The notes under the pieces are model-generated. The model did no database searches. It was not told the DNA's origin and was given only the letters and a program-made list of their open reading frames with translations. From an uncultured Lachnospiraceae bacterium (GTDB lineage Bacteria > Bacillota > Clostridia > Lachnospirales > Lachnospiraceae), in contig CAJUFE010000022.1 in the NCBI GenBank assembly GCA_910585635.1, positions 3,114 to 67,113 on the forward strand: DNA of 64,000 bases. Reading direction: 5' to 3'. This document shows positions 32,873-40,661 of this stretch, one piece after another; the stretch's first letter is position 1, and each line of letters starts with the position of its first letter. A program made the position numbers and the translations under genes.

Positions 32873-33922
32873 TCACGATCCTTCTCTCTGTTCTAACTGC
32901 TCTTTTGCATTTGTTATCGCCTGCAATAGTTTTTTCTCTAACACTTCTTTGGGCGGCATCTTTGTCAAATACTGCGCGACATGTATGCTTCCGTTATCAA
33001 GTTCCATAAGTTCTATCGTTTCCTGAGATTTCTCTGCACACAATATCAAAGCGACCGGCTTCTCCTCGCCCTCTGCCCTCTCATATTTTTCCAGCCAGCG
33101 AAGATACAATTCAACTTGTCCTTTATCCTGCGGCTCAAATCCCCCTAATTTCAATTCTATCAACACTAAACGCCGCAATGTCCGATGAAAGAAAAGCAGA
33201 TCCATAAAATAGTCTTTACCATCAAGAACAAAATGCTTTTGACGTGCTAAAAATGCAAAGTCCGAACCCATTTCTAAAATAAATCTTTCTAATTGGGCAA
33301 GAATGGCATTTTCCAGATCCTTTTCACTATAAGTATCTTTCAATCCAAGAAAGTCTAACATATATGGATCACGATAAAACATATCCACCGACATTTTCTT
33401 TTCTTCGTTCAATCCCGCAATCTCATTTTTTATCATTTCATCAGGTCTTTTTGAGATCGCTGTGCGCTCATAAAGCATGGATCTTTTGCGTTCACGCAAT
33501 GTACGGACCGACCAATTTTCATTTTTGCACATTACGGCATAGAAATCTCTTTGCAGTTCATCTTTAATTGGCAATAATACAAGGAAATGCGACCACGTTA
33601 ATTGTTGTGACAGTGTCACAACTTTTTCGTGATCAGGGAATTTTTGGTAAAAGTTTATCATCCGAGAAATAGCTGCCTTGTCAAATCCCGAACCATGATC
33701 GACCGATAGCCTTTTGCTAATTTCAAGGACCACCCGTTTCCCATATTCCGGCTTGTTGACACCTGTTATTTCTTCAGTTAGTCTTTTCCCGATCCCCCAA
33801 TATAAAGAAACCATAGCATCATTAACTACTCTTTTGACATCTTCCTTTTTCTGTTTGATCAAAACATCTATTTCCTGATATACACCGTCAAAAGGATCTG
33901 ATAACATTATTTCACTTTTCAT
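32873..33922 (-). CDS. YhcG/DUF1016 family PDDEXK nuclease
   Basis: 349 residues from ATG 33922 with AAGGTGG upstream; the frame opens at 33976, within a palindrome. The N-terminal DUF1016_N helical domain (YWGIGKRLTEE, FDKAAISRMINFYQKFPD, QQLTWSHFLVLLPIKDEL, WSVRTLRERKRSMLYERT) precedes a PD-(D/E)XK domain with RQKHFVLDGKDYFMDLLFF and LVLIELKLGGF (D, then ExK). The cellular role of the family is uncertain; it is often found in restriction-rich and mobile regions. Base composition is far more AT-rich than the surroundings and codon choice differs, a clear sign of transfer. A 19-base palindrome lies both before the start and inside the gene. Confidence 0.92.
   Translation of the reverse strand: MKSEIMLSDPFDGVYQEIDVLIKQKKEDVKRVVNDAMVSLYWGIGKRLTEEITGVNKPEYGKRVVLEISKRLSVDHGSGFDKAAISRMINFYQKFPDHEKVVTLSQQLTWSHFLVLLPIKDELQRDFYAVMCKNENWSVRTLRERKRSMLYERTAISKRPDEMIKNEIAGLNEEKKMSVDMFYRDPYMLDFLGLKDTYSEKDLENAILAQLERFILEMGSDFAFLARQKHFVLDGKDYFMDLLFFHRTLRRLVLIELKLGGFEPQDKGQVELYLRWLEKYERAEGEEKPVALILCAEKSQETIELMELDNGSIHVAQYLTKMPPKEVLEKKLLQAITNAKEQLEQREGS
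33604..33622. promoter_or_regulatory. Internal copy of the 19-bp palindrome
   Basis: GTTGTGACAGTGTCACAAC followed by TTTTT lies inside the nuclease coding region. It has the same arms as the site just upstream of the start, with the central base complementary, so the two are the same site in opposite orientation. Confidence 0.6.
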
Positions 33923-33936
33923 CAATACCACCTTCC

Positions 33937-33965
33937 AAAAAGTTGTGACACTGTCACAACTTTTT
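33937..33965. promoter_or_regulatory. Perfect palindrome upstream of the YhcG nuclease gene
   Basis: GTTGTGACACTGTCACAAC at 33942-33960 is flanked by AAAAA and TTTTT, giving a 29-base perfect palindrome centred at 33951, 15 bases before the start. It could be an operator or a bidirectional terminator hairpin. Confidence 0.6.
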
Positions 33966-34043
33966 ACAAAGTACAAATACTACTTCTCAACGGATCAAAA
34001 ACGCCCACCGCATACACCTCATACCACATCATGCCATATGGAT

Positions 34044-34092
34044 AGAAAAAACGTGCCGTCCGCAGTAAACTTGCAGGCAGGCACGTCTTTTT
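34044..34092. terminator. Hairpin between the enolase-superfamily and nuclease genes
   Basis: ACGTGCC (34051-34057) pairs with GGCACGT (34080-34086), with an A-run before and CTTTTT after, so it can terminate in both directions. It lies 3' of the enolase-superfamily gene. Confidence 0.6.
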
Positions 34093-34183
34093 CCTTAAAA
34101 TAACAACACTATCGGCCAGGCTCTGTTGCCGGACACCTGTCGGCAACGCTACAAACTATCCGCAGACTGGATGGGGCTGCTTT

Positions 34184-35350
34184 TTATATAGTATACTGTC
34201 CAATCCTCTCCCAGTCAAGCTCTATCCCCAGCCCATCGCCCTGGGGGACGAAAAAGCGCATATGCTCATCCGCCTCGAAGCGCCCCTTCATGATCTCATC
34301 CTTCAAGGGGTTGGGGTTCTCCTCCGACTCCAGCATCTCCGTGTTCGCCATCGAAGCCGCCAGCTGGAGACTTGCCGCAAAGAGCACAGCCGAGCCAAAG
34401 CAGTGGAGGGAGATCTTCCGCCCCGAGGCCTCGGCCAGCGCGCCGATCTTCCGGCACTCCGTGATGCCCCCGGCCCAGCCCACATCCGGCTGCAGGATAT
34501 CCACCGCGTCCATCCGCACCATGGTCTCGAAATCCCTCACACCCTGCTGGGTCTCGCAGCCGATGATCTGCAGCTGGGGCAGTTCTCTGGAGATCCGCCG
34601 CAGGCCCTCTAAGTCCTCGAAGGGGATCGGCTCCTCCAGCCAGCACACGCCCAGACGGTCAAGCTCGCGTCCCCGGGTGAGGGCGGTATAGGAGTCCCAG
34701 GAGGCGTTGGTATCCACGATCACACGCCCGTCGGGGAATATCGCCTTCACAGCCTCCACCCGGCGGTAGTCCTCTTCCACGGTCACGCTGCATGCCTGGT
34801 TCGCCATATAGTTAAGGGGCGCGCCGGGCCGGTCTAGGTTCCGCCCGATCTTCAGCTTGGCATCCCGGTAGCCCTGCTCCCTATAGCCCTCCATCTCCCT
34901 TCGCAGCTCATCGATCCCCTTACCCGGCGCGTAAAAACCGGCGCTGGCGTAGGAGGGGATCTGATCCAGGTGGCAGCCTAAGAGCCTGCTCACCGGCATA
35001 TGGGCCGCCTTGCCCAAAAGGTCCCACAGGGCGATATCGATCCCGCTGATCGCCCCCATGGTCACGCTCCGTCTCCCGTGGGCTAAGGTCCGCCAGTATA
35101 AGGTGTTCCAGATCTCCTCGATCTTCCCGGGGTCCATTCCGATCAGCATGGGACCCAGCTGCTCCTCCACGATATACCCCATGACTGCCAAAGGCGCTCC
35201 GTATGTAAATGCTTCTCCGATCCCATACAGCTCAGTATCGGTCTCGATCTTGACCAGCAAGGCCTGCCGCGCTGTGGATGTGGACAGTGCGTCGCTGATG
35301 GGGGAGCAGGGACACTTAAGTGCGATCTTCTTTACCGCTGTTATCTTCAT
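34184..35350 (-). CDS. Mandelate racemase/muconate lactonizing enzyme family dehydratase
   Basis: 388 residues of the enolase superfamily. The barrel motifs are AKLKIG (KxK), VIVDTNASW (Asp ligand), WLEEPIPF (Glu ligand), IIGCETQQG (third acidic ligand region), DILQPDVGWAGGITE and ISLHCFGSAV with the base His. The N-terminal capping domain contains GIGEAFTYGAP. Such enzymes dehydrate acid sugars (galactonate, rhamnonate and others) or racemise acids. It starts 22 bases after the TRAP large subunit stop with GGAGG upstream, so the transporter probably imports its substrate. Exact specificity cannot be read without active-site comparison. Confidence 0.92.
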   Translation of the reverse strand: MKITAVKKIALKCPCSPISDALSTSTARQALLVKIETDTELYGIGEAFTYGAPLAVMGYIVEEQLGPMLIGMDPGKIEEIWNTLYWRTLAHGRRSVTMGAISGIDIALWDLLGKAAHMPVSRLLGCHLDQIPSYASAGFYAPGKGIDELRREMEGYREQGYRDAKLKIGRNLDRPGAPLNYMANQACSVTVEEDYRRVEAVKAIFPDGRVIVDTNASWDSYTALTRGRELDRLGVCWLEEPIPFEDLEGLRRISRELPQLQIIGCETQQGVRDFETMVRMDAVDILQPDVGWAGGITECRKIGALAEASGRKISLHCFGSAVLFAASLQLAASMANTEMLESEENPNPLKDEIMKGRFEADEHMRFFVPQGDGLGIELDWERIGQYTI

Positions 35351-35372
35351 ATCCTCTTCCTCCTTTTTATGA

Positions 35373-36665
35373 TCAGACGCTCATTCCCAGCAGCGTGGGG
35401 AACCACAGGCTCAGCGCCGGGATAAAGGTGACTAAGAGCAGGGCGGCTAAGAGTGCGGCCAGCCAAGGCACCAGGGCCTTGGAGAACCTGCCGATGGAGA
35501 TATTGCCGATCTTACTGATCACAAAGAGCACCAGGCCGAAGGGCGGGGTCAAAAGACCGATCATCAGGTTCAAGACCATCACGATGCCGAACTGGGTCAG
35601 GTTGATATCATAGGCCGCCAGCAAGGGCAGGATCAAAGGCACCACGATCGTGATCGCGGAAGCCGTCTCTAAGAAGCAGCCGATGATCAGCAGGAAGATG
35701 TTGATGATGATCAGCAGCATGAACTTGCTGGTGACCACGCTGGTCATGGCCGTCAGGATCATCTGGGGGATCTTCGCCCGGGTGGCCACATAGCCGAAGA
35801 AGGTGGCCCCGGCGATGATCAGGGCGATGGTCAGGGAATCCCGGACCGTCTCCTTTAACAGGGAGATGAACTTCTTCAAGGTCAGCTCACGGTAGACCAC
35901 CACATCCAGGAACAGGCTGTAGAGCACCACGATCGCCGCGCTCTCCGTGGGGGTGAAGACGCCGCCGTAGATGCCCACCAGCAGGATGAAGGGGGCCATC
36001 AGGGGAAGGATACCTTCCTTTAACGCATGGCCGAATTCCTTTACCGTCGGGAAGGGCGTCCTGGGATAATGCCGCTTGATGGCAAATACGGTCACCACCG
36101 CCATCATGATCAGGGCCATGACGATGCCCGGGACGATCCCGGCCATAAAGAGCGCGCCCACCGATGCGCCGGAGACCGTGGCATAGACCACCAGGGGGAT
36201 GCTGGGCGGGATGATCGGGCCTAAGGTAGAGGAAGCCGCCGTCACGCAGCAGGAGAAGTCATTGTCAAAGCCATTCTCGTTCATGGCCTTGATCTCGATC
36301 GCTCCCAGACCGCCCGCGTCGGAGACGGCCGTGCCGGACATCCCGGCGAAGATCACGCTGGAAAGGATGTTCACATGGCCCAGCCCGCCGGGCATCCAGC
36401 CCACCACCTTCATACAGAAGGCGAAGAGCTTTTTCGTGATGCCGCCTGTGTTCATCAGCTTGGCGGCTAAAAGGAACAGGGGGATCGCCAGCAGCGTAAA
36501 GGAATTGACCCCTGTGTACAGGTACTGGCTCAGGATGCTCCACTTCATGCCGCTGGTGGCCATCATCAGCGCACAGCCGGTGAGGGCCATGCTGATGTAT
36601 ACCGGGACCTTTAATAAAAACAGCGCCAGCATACAGATCAAAAGTACAACGATGATCATCTTCAT
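35373..36665 (-). CDS. dctM: TRAP transporter large permease, DctM type
   Basis: 430 residues, the standard size, with twelve hydrophobic segments. Signature blocks are FLLAAKLMNTGGITKKLFAF, LGHVNILSSVIFAGMSGTAV, IIPPSIPLVVYATVSGASVGALFMAGIVPG in relaxed form, GVFTPTESAAIVVLYSLFLD and FGLVLFVISKIGNI. It forms the Na+-driven permease with the small subunit and takes ligand from the binding protein. The start codon overlaps the small-subunit stop as ATGA. Confidence 0.95.
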   Translation of the reverse strand: MKMIIVVLLICMLALFLLKVPVYISMALTGCALMMATSGMKWSILSQYLYTGVNSFTLLAIPLFLLAAKLMNTGGITKKLFAFCMKVVGWMPGGLGHVNILSSVIFAGMSGTAVSDAGGLGAIEIKAMNENGFDNDFSCCVTAASSTLGPIIPPSIPLVVYATVSGASVGALFMAGIVPGIVMALIMMAVVTVFAIKRHYPRTPFPTVKEFGHALKEGILPLMAPFILLVGIYGGVFTPTESAAIVVLYSLFLDVVVYRELTLKKFISLLKETVRDSLTIALIIAGATFFGYVATRAKIPQMILTAMTSVVTSKFMLLIIINIFLLIIGCFLETASAITIVVPLILPLLAAYDINLTQFGIVMVLNLMIGLLTPPFGLVLFVISKIGNISIGRFSKALVPWLAALLAALLLVTFIPALSLWFPTLLGMSV

Positions 36666-37204
36666 ATCCCTAGGTCGACCTCCTTTTCCTCTGCCTTCTC
36701 TCTGGCCTTCTCCTCCGCGTTGATATCCAGCACAGCCGGCTTTCCGGCGATGGTGGCGATCCCCTTTACCACCGCCACCACGAACAGGCAGCCGAAGGAG
36801 AACATAAAGGCGTAGTACAGCCAGTTCATCTTGATCCAGGTCATGGAGACCGCGGTAACGCCTACATTACTCTTCGTAAAGGTGATCAGGCTGCGGATAC
36901 AGAAAGCGGCAAAGACCGCGATCAGGACATTGACCAGCACGTCTATCCCTCTTTTTATGGGAGCCGGCAGCGCGTTCACCACCATATCCACCGCAATATC
37001 CGCCCCCTCCGCCAGGGCCAGGGGAGCGCCTAAGAAGATCAGCAGGCTGAAGCTGATCCTGGCCAGCTCTTCTGTGAAATTTTGTCCGATGGTGAGCAGA
37101 CGGCAGCCGATCTGGATGCACATACAGCCCAGCATCACGCAGAGCAGAAAAACACAGATCGTCTCTACGATCTTCAGATACCAATGCGCGATCTTTTTTA
37201 ACAT
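36662..37204 (-). CDS. dctQ: TRAP transporter small permease, DctQ type
   Basis: 180 residues with four hydrophobic segments and the DctQ signature (FTEELARISFSLLIFLGAPLALAEGADIAVDM). The C-terminus is a charged tail (NAEEKAREKAEEKEVDLGI). It is the accessory membrane subunit of the TRAP transporter. AAGGAGG lies nine bases before the ATG. It is separated from the binding-protein gene by 261 bases containing several hairpins, and overlaps the large-subunit gene by four bases. Confidence 0.93.
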   Translation of the reverse strand: MLKKIAHWYLKIVETICVFLLCVMLGCMCIQIGCRLLTIGQNFTEELARISFSLLIFLGAPLALAEGADIAVDMVVNALPAPIKRGIDVLVNVLIAVFAAFCIRSLITFTKSNVGVTAVSMTWIKMNWLYYAFMFSFGCLFVVAVVKGIATIAGKPAVLDINAEEKAREKAEEKEVDLGI

Positions 37205-37232
37205 TTGGGAAACCCTCCTTAAAGGTAAAGGT

Positions 37233-37361
37233 CCGGCAGGCTATGTTGCTGCACACTCTGCCGGGGCATCCTATCCCCCGGATCCGACAAGACCTGTCTC
37301 TGCCCGCTCCGCCAGATCTACGGGGACAAGATGAGCGCCGGACCTCCTCAAGGTACGGCGC
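37233..37361. terminator. Intercistronic hairpins between dctP and dctQ
   Basis: CCGGCAG (37233-37239) pairs with CTGCCGG (37258-37264), and GCGCCG (37335-37340) pairs with CGGCGC (37356-37361). With element D nearby they fit a partial terminator or mRNA-stabilising region that lets the binding protein be made in excess over the permease. Confidence 0.45.
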
Positions 37362-37374
37362 CCGCATCATCTAC

Positions 37375-37403
37375 GAAACAGCTCAGACACCCTGGACTGT
37401 TAC
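37375..37403. repeat. Dispersed 29-bp hairpin element, copy D
   Basis: GAAACAGCTCAG, loop ACACC, right arm CTGGACTGTTAC; stem with few mismatches. It lies 63 bases 3' of dctP. Confidence 0.7.
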
Positions 37404-37465
37404 TCTTCTATAGCTCTCCCGGCAGAAATGCTCTTCTTTTGCCAGGACCCATCTTCTATGGACGA

Positions 37466-38554
37466 TCACTTCGCGTAGCTCATGACCTCATCATAGGTGG
37501 TAACGGTCCACTTGCTCTCAAACTGAGACTGATAGAAATCACTCAGCGCCTCGCGGAAGGCATCCCGGTCCACATCCACCAGGGTCATGCCGCCATCCAG
37601 GCACTCCTTCTTATACTCCTCCCTGGTCTCCTCGGCCAGCTGATCGGCGTAGGCTAAGTCCTCCGCCGCGCAGTCCATCAGGATCTTCTGCTGGTCCTCG
37701 CTCATACGGTCATACAGTGCTTTATTGATGAACAGGCCGACGAACTCGTATACATGCTCAGTCTCTGCGATGTAGTCCTGGACCTCATAGAGCTTTAAGG
37801 TGGTCATCTGCTCATAGCCGCCTTCGCAGGCCTCTGCAACCTTGGTCTGCAGGGCGGTATAGAGCTCGCTCATAGCGACGGTGGTGGAGCTTACGTTCAG
37901 TGCGCTCCAGGTATCTACGTATACGGTCATGCCGGGAAGGCGCAGCTTTAATCCGGCCACATCTGCAGGTGCCTTCACCTCTTTGTTCGAAGCCAGCTCA
38001 CGGACATCCCGGTGATGCCATCCCAGGGTCACGAAGCCATTCTCCTCATACCGCGCTTTTAAGCTGTCGCCGATACCGCTCTCCAGCAGCGCCTTCAGAT
38101 GGTCCTGGCTCTGGATCAGGAAGGGGCTGTCTAAGAAGGTATATTCCGGCGCGTACAGATCCAGCCCTTCCAGACCGGTCATGGCCATGTCTAAGTCTCC
38201 GCTGGCTACAGAAGAATAGTTATCCGCCGCGCTCCCTAAGGTGCCGTCGGTGAACAGGCTGATCTCGATGCTGCCGCCGGACTTTTCCGCCACATCGGCC
38301 ACGAACTTCTCCAGGGCGATCCCTGCAGGGCCGTCAGCGGCATAATTGGTAGCCAGATCGATCATAAAGGTCTCCTCGTCAGCCGCCGGAGCGGGCGCGT
38401 CTTCCTTTGCCTCATCTGCGCCGCCTGCCTCTGTAGCAGCTGCTGCCGCAGCCGCCGTGGTGGCGGGAGCCGGACTGTCAGAACCGCCGCATCCGGTCAG
38501 CCCAGCTGCCATCGCAGCACAACACAGTAACGCTACAAGTTTTCTTGATCTCAT
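37466..38554 (-). CDS. dctP: TRAP transporter substrate-binding lipoprotein, DctP type
   Basis: 362 residues from ATG 38554 (AAGGAGG upstream; the frame opens at 38590). Lipoprotein signal: MRSRKLVALLCCAAMAAGLT with Cys in LTGCGG, then an A/T/E-rich linker. The DctP domain has IALEKFVADVAEKSGGSIEI, LGSAADNYSSVASGDLDMAM, GWHHRDVRELASNKEVKAPA with the conserved ligand-binding Arg region, LRLPGMTVYVDTWSAL and GGYEQMTTLKLYEVQ. It binds a carboxylate, likely a sugar acid given the dehydratase downstream. Two copies of ATTAGGTCTAAT lie upstream of the start. Confidence 0.94.
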   Translation of the reverse strand: MRSRKLVALLCCAAMAAGLTGCGGSDSPAPATTAAAAAAATEAGGADEAKEDAPAPAADEETFMIDLATNYAADGPAGIALEKFVADVAEKSGGSIEISLFTDGTLGSAADNYSSVASGDLDMAMTGLEGLDLYAPEYTFLDSPFLIQSQDHLKALLESGIGDSLKARYEENGFVTLGWHHRDVRELASNKEVKAPADVAGLKLRLPGMTVYVDTWSALNVSSTTVAMSELYTALQTKVAEACEGGYEQMTTLKLYEVQDYIAETEHVYEFVGLFINKALYDRMSEDQQKILMDCAAEDLAYADQLAEETREEYKKECLDGGMTLVDVDRDAFREALSDFYQSQFESKWTVTTYDEVMSYAK

Positions 38555-38605
38555 GATACCATCCTCCTTGTCCTTCCTCAGATCTGTCATGTGCCCACAG
38601 GTCTT

Positions 38606-38623
38606 AAAATTAGGTCTAATTTT
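38606..38623. promoter_or_regulatory. Palindromic operator, site 1
   Basis: AAAATTAGGTCTAATTTT: 8-bp arms around GT, 52 bases upstream of dctP. The core recurs at 38751-38762. Confidence 0.55.
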
Positions 38624-38749
38624 CTTGATGTATAGATCATAGCATGATCAGCTTCAAATGTCTATCTGGTAAATTGCTTAAATATGGCCATTGATTTTGT
38701 ACATTATGCACGATCTATGCCGCATTTTGCCATTTAATAGCCTTGTATC

Positions 38750-38763
38750 TATTAGGTCTAATA
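38750..38763. promoter_or_regulatory. Palindromic operator, site 2
   Basis: TATTAGGTCTAATA repeats the 12-base core of site 1 exactly and lies between the -35-like and -10-like hexamers of the plus-strand promoter, as expected for a repressor site. Confidence 0.55.
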
Positions 38764-38776
38764 TCTCTATAAATAT

Positions 38777-38795
38777 GTGTGCATCTTATGCACAC
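38777..38795. promoter_or_regulatory. Second type of inverted repeat in the same region
   Basis: GTGTGCAT, CTT, ATGCACAC: perfect 8-bp arms, just downstream of the plus-strand -10-like sequence. It could bind a different regulator or form a leader hairpin. Confidence 0.4.
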
Positions 38796-38931
38796 TCACC
38801 CCGGAGCGCGGTCGCGACAGCAACCATCTTCGACCGCCCTTTTGGCGGCAAGGAGGTCATAGGAAAAACCCGACACTGGCCAAGCTTTCCCCACATATCC
38901 TACATTAATATCCACAAAACAGGAGCGTCCT

Positions 38932-40542
38932 ATGCTAGAAACCATGACCGTCCTGACCCCGCTCCACTACCTGTATCTGGTCGGGGTCATCGTCATCTTA
39001 AGTGTTATGATCCTGCGCAAAGATACGCCTGCTGTCTGTATCGCCTTTCTCTTTCTCTTAGGTGCTGCCGGGGTCGGGAGCATCTTTGGGGGCATCCAGA
39101 CGATCTTCAGCGCGATGGTATATGCAGCAAAAGAATTTATGGAGGTGATCGCCACGATCGCTCTGGTCACCGCCTTATCCAAATGCTTGAGCGACTTAGG
39201 CAGTGACTATCTGCTGATGCGCCCCATGTCCCATGTGATGAAAAACCCCTCTGTCACCTGGTGGATCTTAGGCCTCACCATGCTCATCTTTTCGTTGTTC
39301 CTGTGGCCCTCTCCCTCCGTGGCTCTGGTGGGCGCGATCATGCTGCCCTTTGCCGTGGGGGCAGGGCTAAAGCCCCTGGCGGCTGCCATGGCCATGAACC
39401 TGTTCGGTCACGGGATCGCCTTAAGCTATGATGTGGTGATCCAGGGCGCCCCGGCGATCTCTGCGGGCGCCGCCGGGATATCCACCAGCCAGATCCTCAC
39501 CGAGGGCCGTCCCGTGTTCCTGGTCATGGGAGCCGTCACGGTGACCGCCGCCTTCATGCTCCAGCGAAAGGAGCTTTCTGCACGGCCGGTCCCGCTCTTG
39601 CGTGATGGCGCTGTAAGGGAGGCCTCTGCGACGAAAGACAGGATAGGGAACGATACAGACAGAAACATGACAACAGACCTCCATGCGCCCGGCAGCGGAC
39701 GCACCACCACACATGAAGGTATGGCGGGCGCATTTGGCATACCTGAACGCATGCCGCCTATCCGGCGGCGGGATTTCATAGTAAAGACCGACGATACGGA
39801 AAAAGAGATGGATAGTACGATAAGAGATGATCAGGCCCGTTCCTCCAAGGCGGCCCTGGCTATGGCGATCGCCACGCCCCTGGCCTTCCTGGCTGACATC
39901 GCGGCCATGCTGCTCCTTGACCTCAAGGGAGGCGATGCCACCAGCCTGGTCTCCGGCACCGCTGTCTTTTTGATGTGCTTTGGCTCCCTCCTGGCCTTTC
40001 GCTCTGCCTCCCTGGAGAAGGTCACCGGCTACCTGACCGACGGCTTCCTTTTCGCCATCCGGATCTTCGCCCCGGTGATCGCCATCGGCGCCTTCTTCTT
40101 CCTGGGCGGCGAGGGGATCTCCCAGATCATGGGCGGACGTGAGGTGGCAGAGCTCTTAGGCAGCACCACCACCGGAGGCATCATGAACGACTGGGCCGTC
40201 TGGCTGGCCGGCCACGCGCCCTTAAACCGCTATCTGATCGCCGCCCTCCTGCTGGCAGTGGGCGCCCTCACCGGCCTGGACGGCTCCGGCTTTTCCGGCC
40301 TGCCCCTCACCGGCTCCCTGGCCCATACCCTGGGTACCGCCGTGGGCGCTTCGGTGCCGGTCTTAGCCGCTCTGGGCCAGATCGCCGCGATCTTTGTAGG
40401 CGGCGGCACCATCGTCCCCTGGGGCCTGATCCCCGTGGCCGCGATCTGCGATGTGAGCCCTCTGGAGCTGGCCAGAAAGAACCTGCTCCCCGTGCTGATC
40501 GGCTTTCTCGCCGCCTTTGCGGTAGCCTGCTTCCTCTTATGA
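38932..40542 (+). CDS. Polytopic membrane permease of unknown substrate
   Basis: 536 residues with about ten to twelve hydrophobic segments, AGGAG six bases before the ATG. Motif-like parts are WPSPSVALVGAIMLPFAVGA, NLFGHGIALSYDVVIQGAPA, TGLDGSGFSGLPLTGSLAHT and VGGGTIVPWGLIPVAAICDV. The two related halves resemble the ion-transporter superfamily (DctM, NhaC, GntP-like), but I cannot fix the family. A hydrophilic loop of about 90 residues in the middle (about 210-300) is low-complexity and unusual. It is divergent from the TRAP operon and shares its control region, so it may handle a related acid; that is inference. Confidence 0.75.
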   Translation: MLETMTVLTPLHYLYLVGVIVILSVMILRKDTPAVCIAFLFLLGAAGVGSIFGGIQTIFSAMVYAAKEFMEVIATIALVTALSKCLSDLGSDYLLMRPMSHVMKNPSVTWWILGLTMLIFSLFLWPSPSVALVGAIMLPFAVGAGLKPLAAAMAMNLFGHGIALSYDVVIQGAPAISAGAAGISTSQILTEGRPVFLVMGAVTVTAAFMLQRKELSARPVPLLRDGAVREASATKDRIGNDTDRNMTTDLHAPGSGRTTTHEGMAGAFGIPERMPPIRRRDFIVKTDDTEKEMDSTIRDDQARSSKAALAMAIATPLAFLADIAAMLLLDLKGGDATSLVSGTAVFLMCFGSLLAFRSASLEKVTGYLTDGFLFAIRIFAPVIAIGAFFFLGGEGISQIMGGREVAELLGSTTTGGIMNDWAVWLAGHAPLNRYLIAALLLAVGALTGLDGSGFSGLPLTGSLAHTLGTAVGASVPVLAALGQIAAIFVGGGTIVPWGLIPVAAICDVSPLELARKNLLPVLIGFLAAFAVACFLL

Positions 40543-40543
40543 C

Positions 40544-40572
40544 GTAACAGTCCAGATACCTTGAACTGTTAC
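40544..40572. repeat. Dispersed 29-bp hairpin element, copy E
   Basis: GTAACAGTCCAG, loop ATACC, right arm TTGAACTGTTAC; near-perfect stem, one base after the permease stop codon. Confidence 0.8.
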
Positions 40573-40590
40573 CTTTTGACCGCATTTTGT

Positions 40591-40635
40591 CTGATATCCG
40601 ACAGCTATCTGGCAGATATCCGACAGATATTCGAT
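40591..40635. promoter_or_regulatory. Direct repeats upstream of the asparagine synthase gene
   Basis: GATATCCGACAG occurs at 40593-40604 and 40615-40626, 22 bases apart (two helical turns), with a partial third copy following. This resembles a regulator-binding array just upstream of the RBS region. Confidence 0.4.
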
Positions 40636-40661
40636 CGATCTTTGTATAGAAAGGAGTCATT

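Larger units (their letters stand above)
38555..38931. other. Divergent control region between dctP and the permease gene
   Basis: 377 bases without a gene. It holds two ATTAGGTCTAAT sites, a GTGTGCAT/ATGCACAC inverted repeat, and a plus-strand promoter-like pair (TTGTAT 38743-38748, TATAAA 38768-38773, spacer 19). The stretch 38800-38930 shows nothing further except the RBS AGGAG. Confidence 0.55.
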
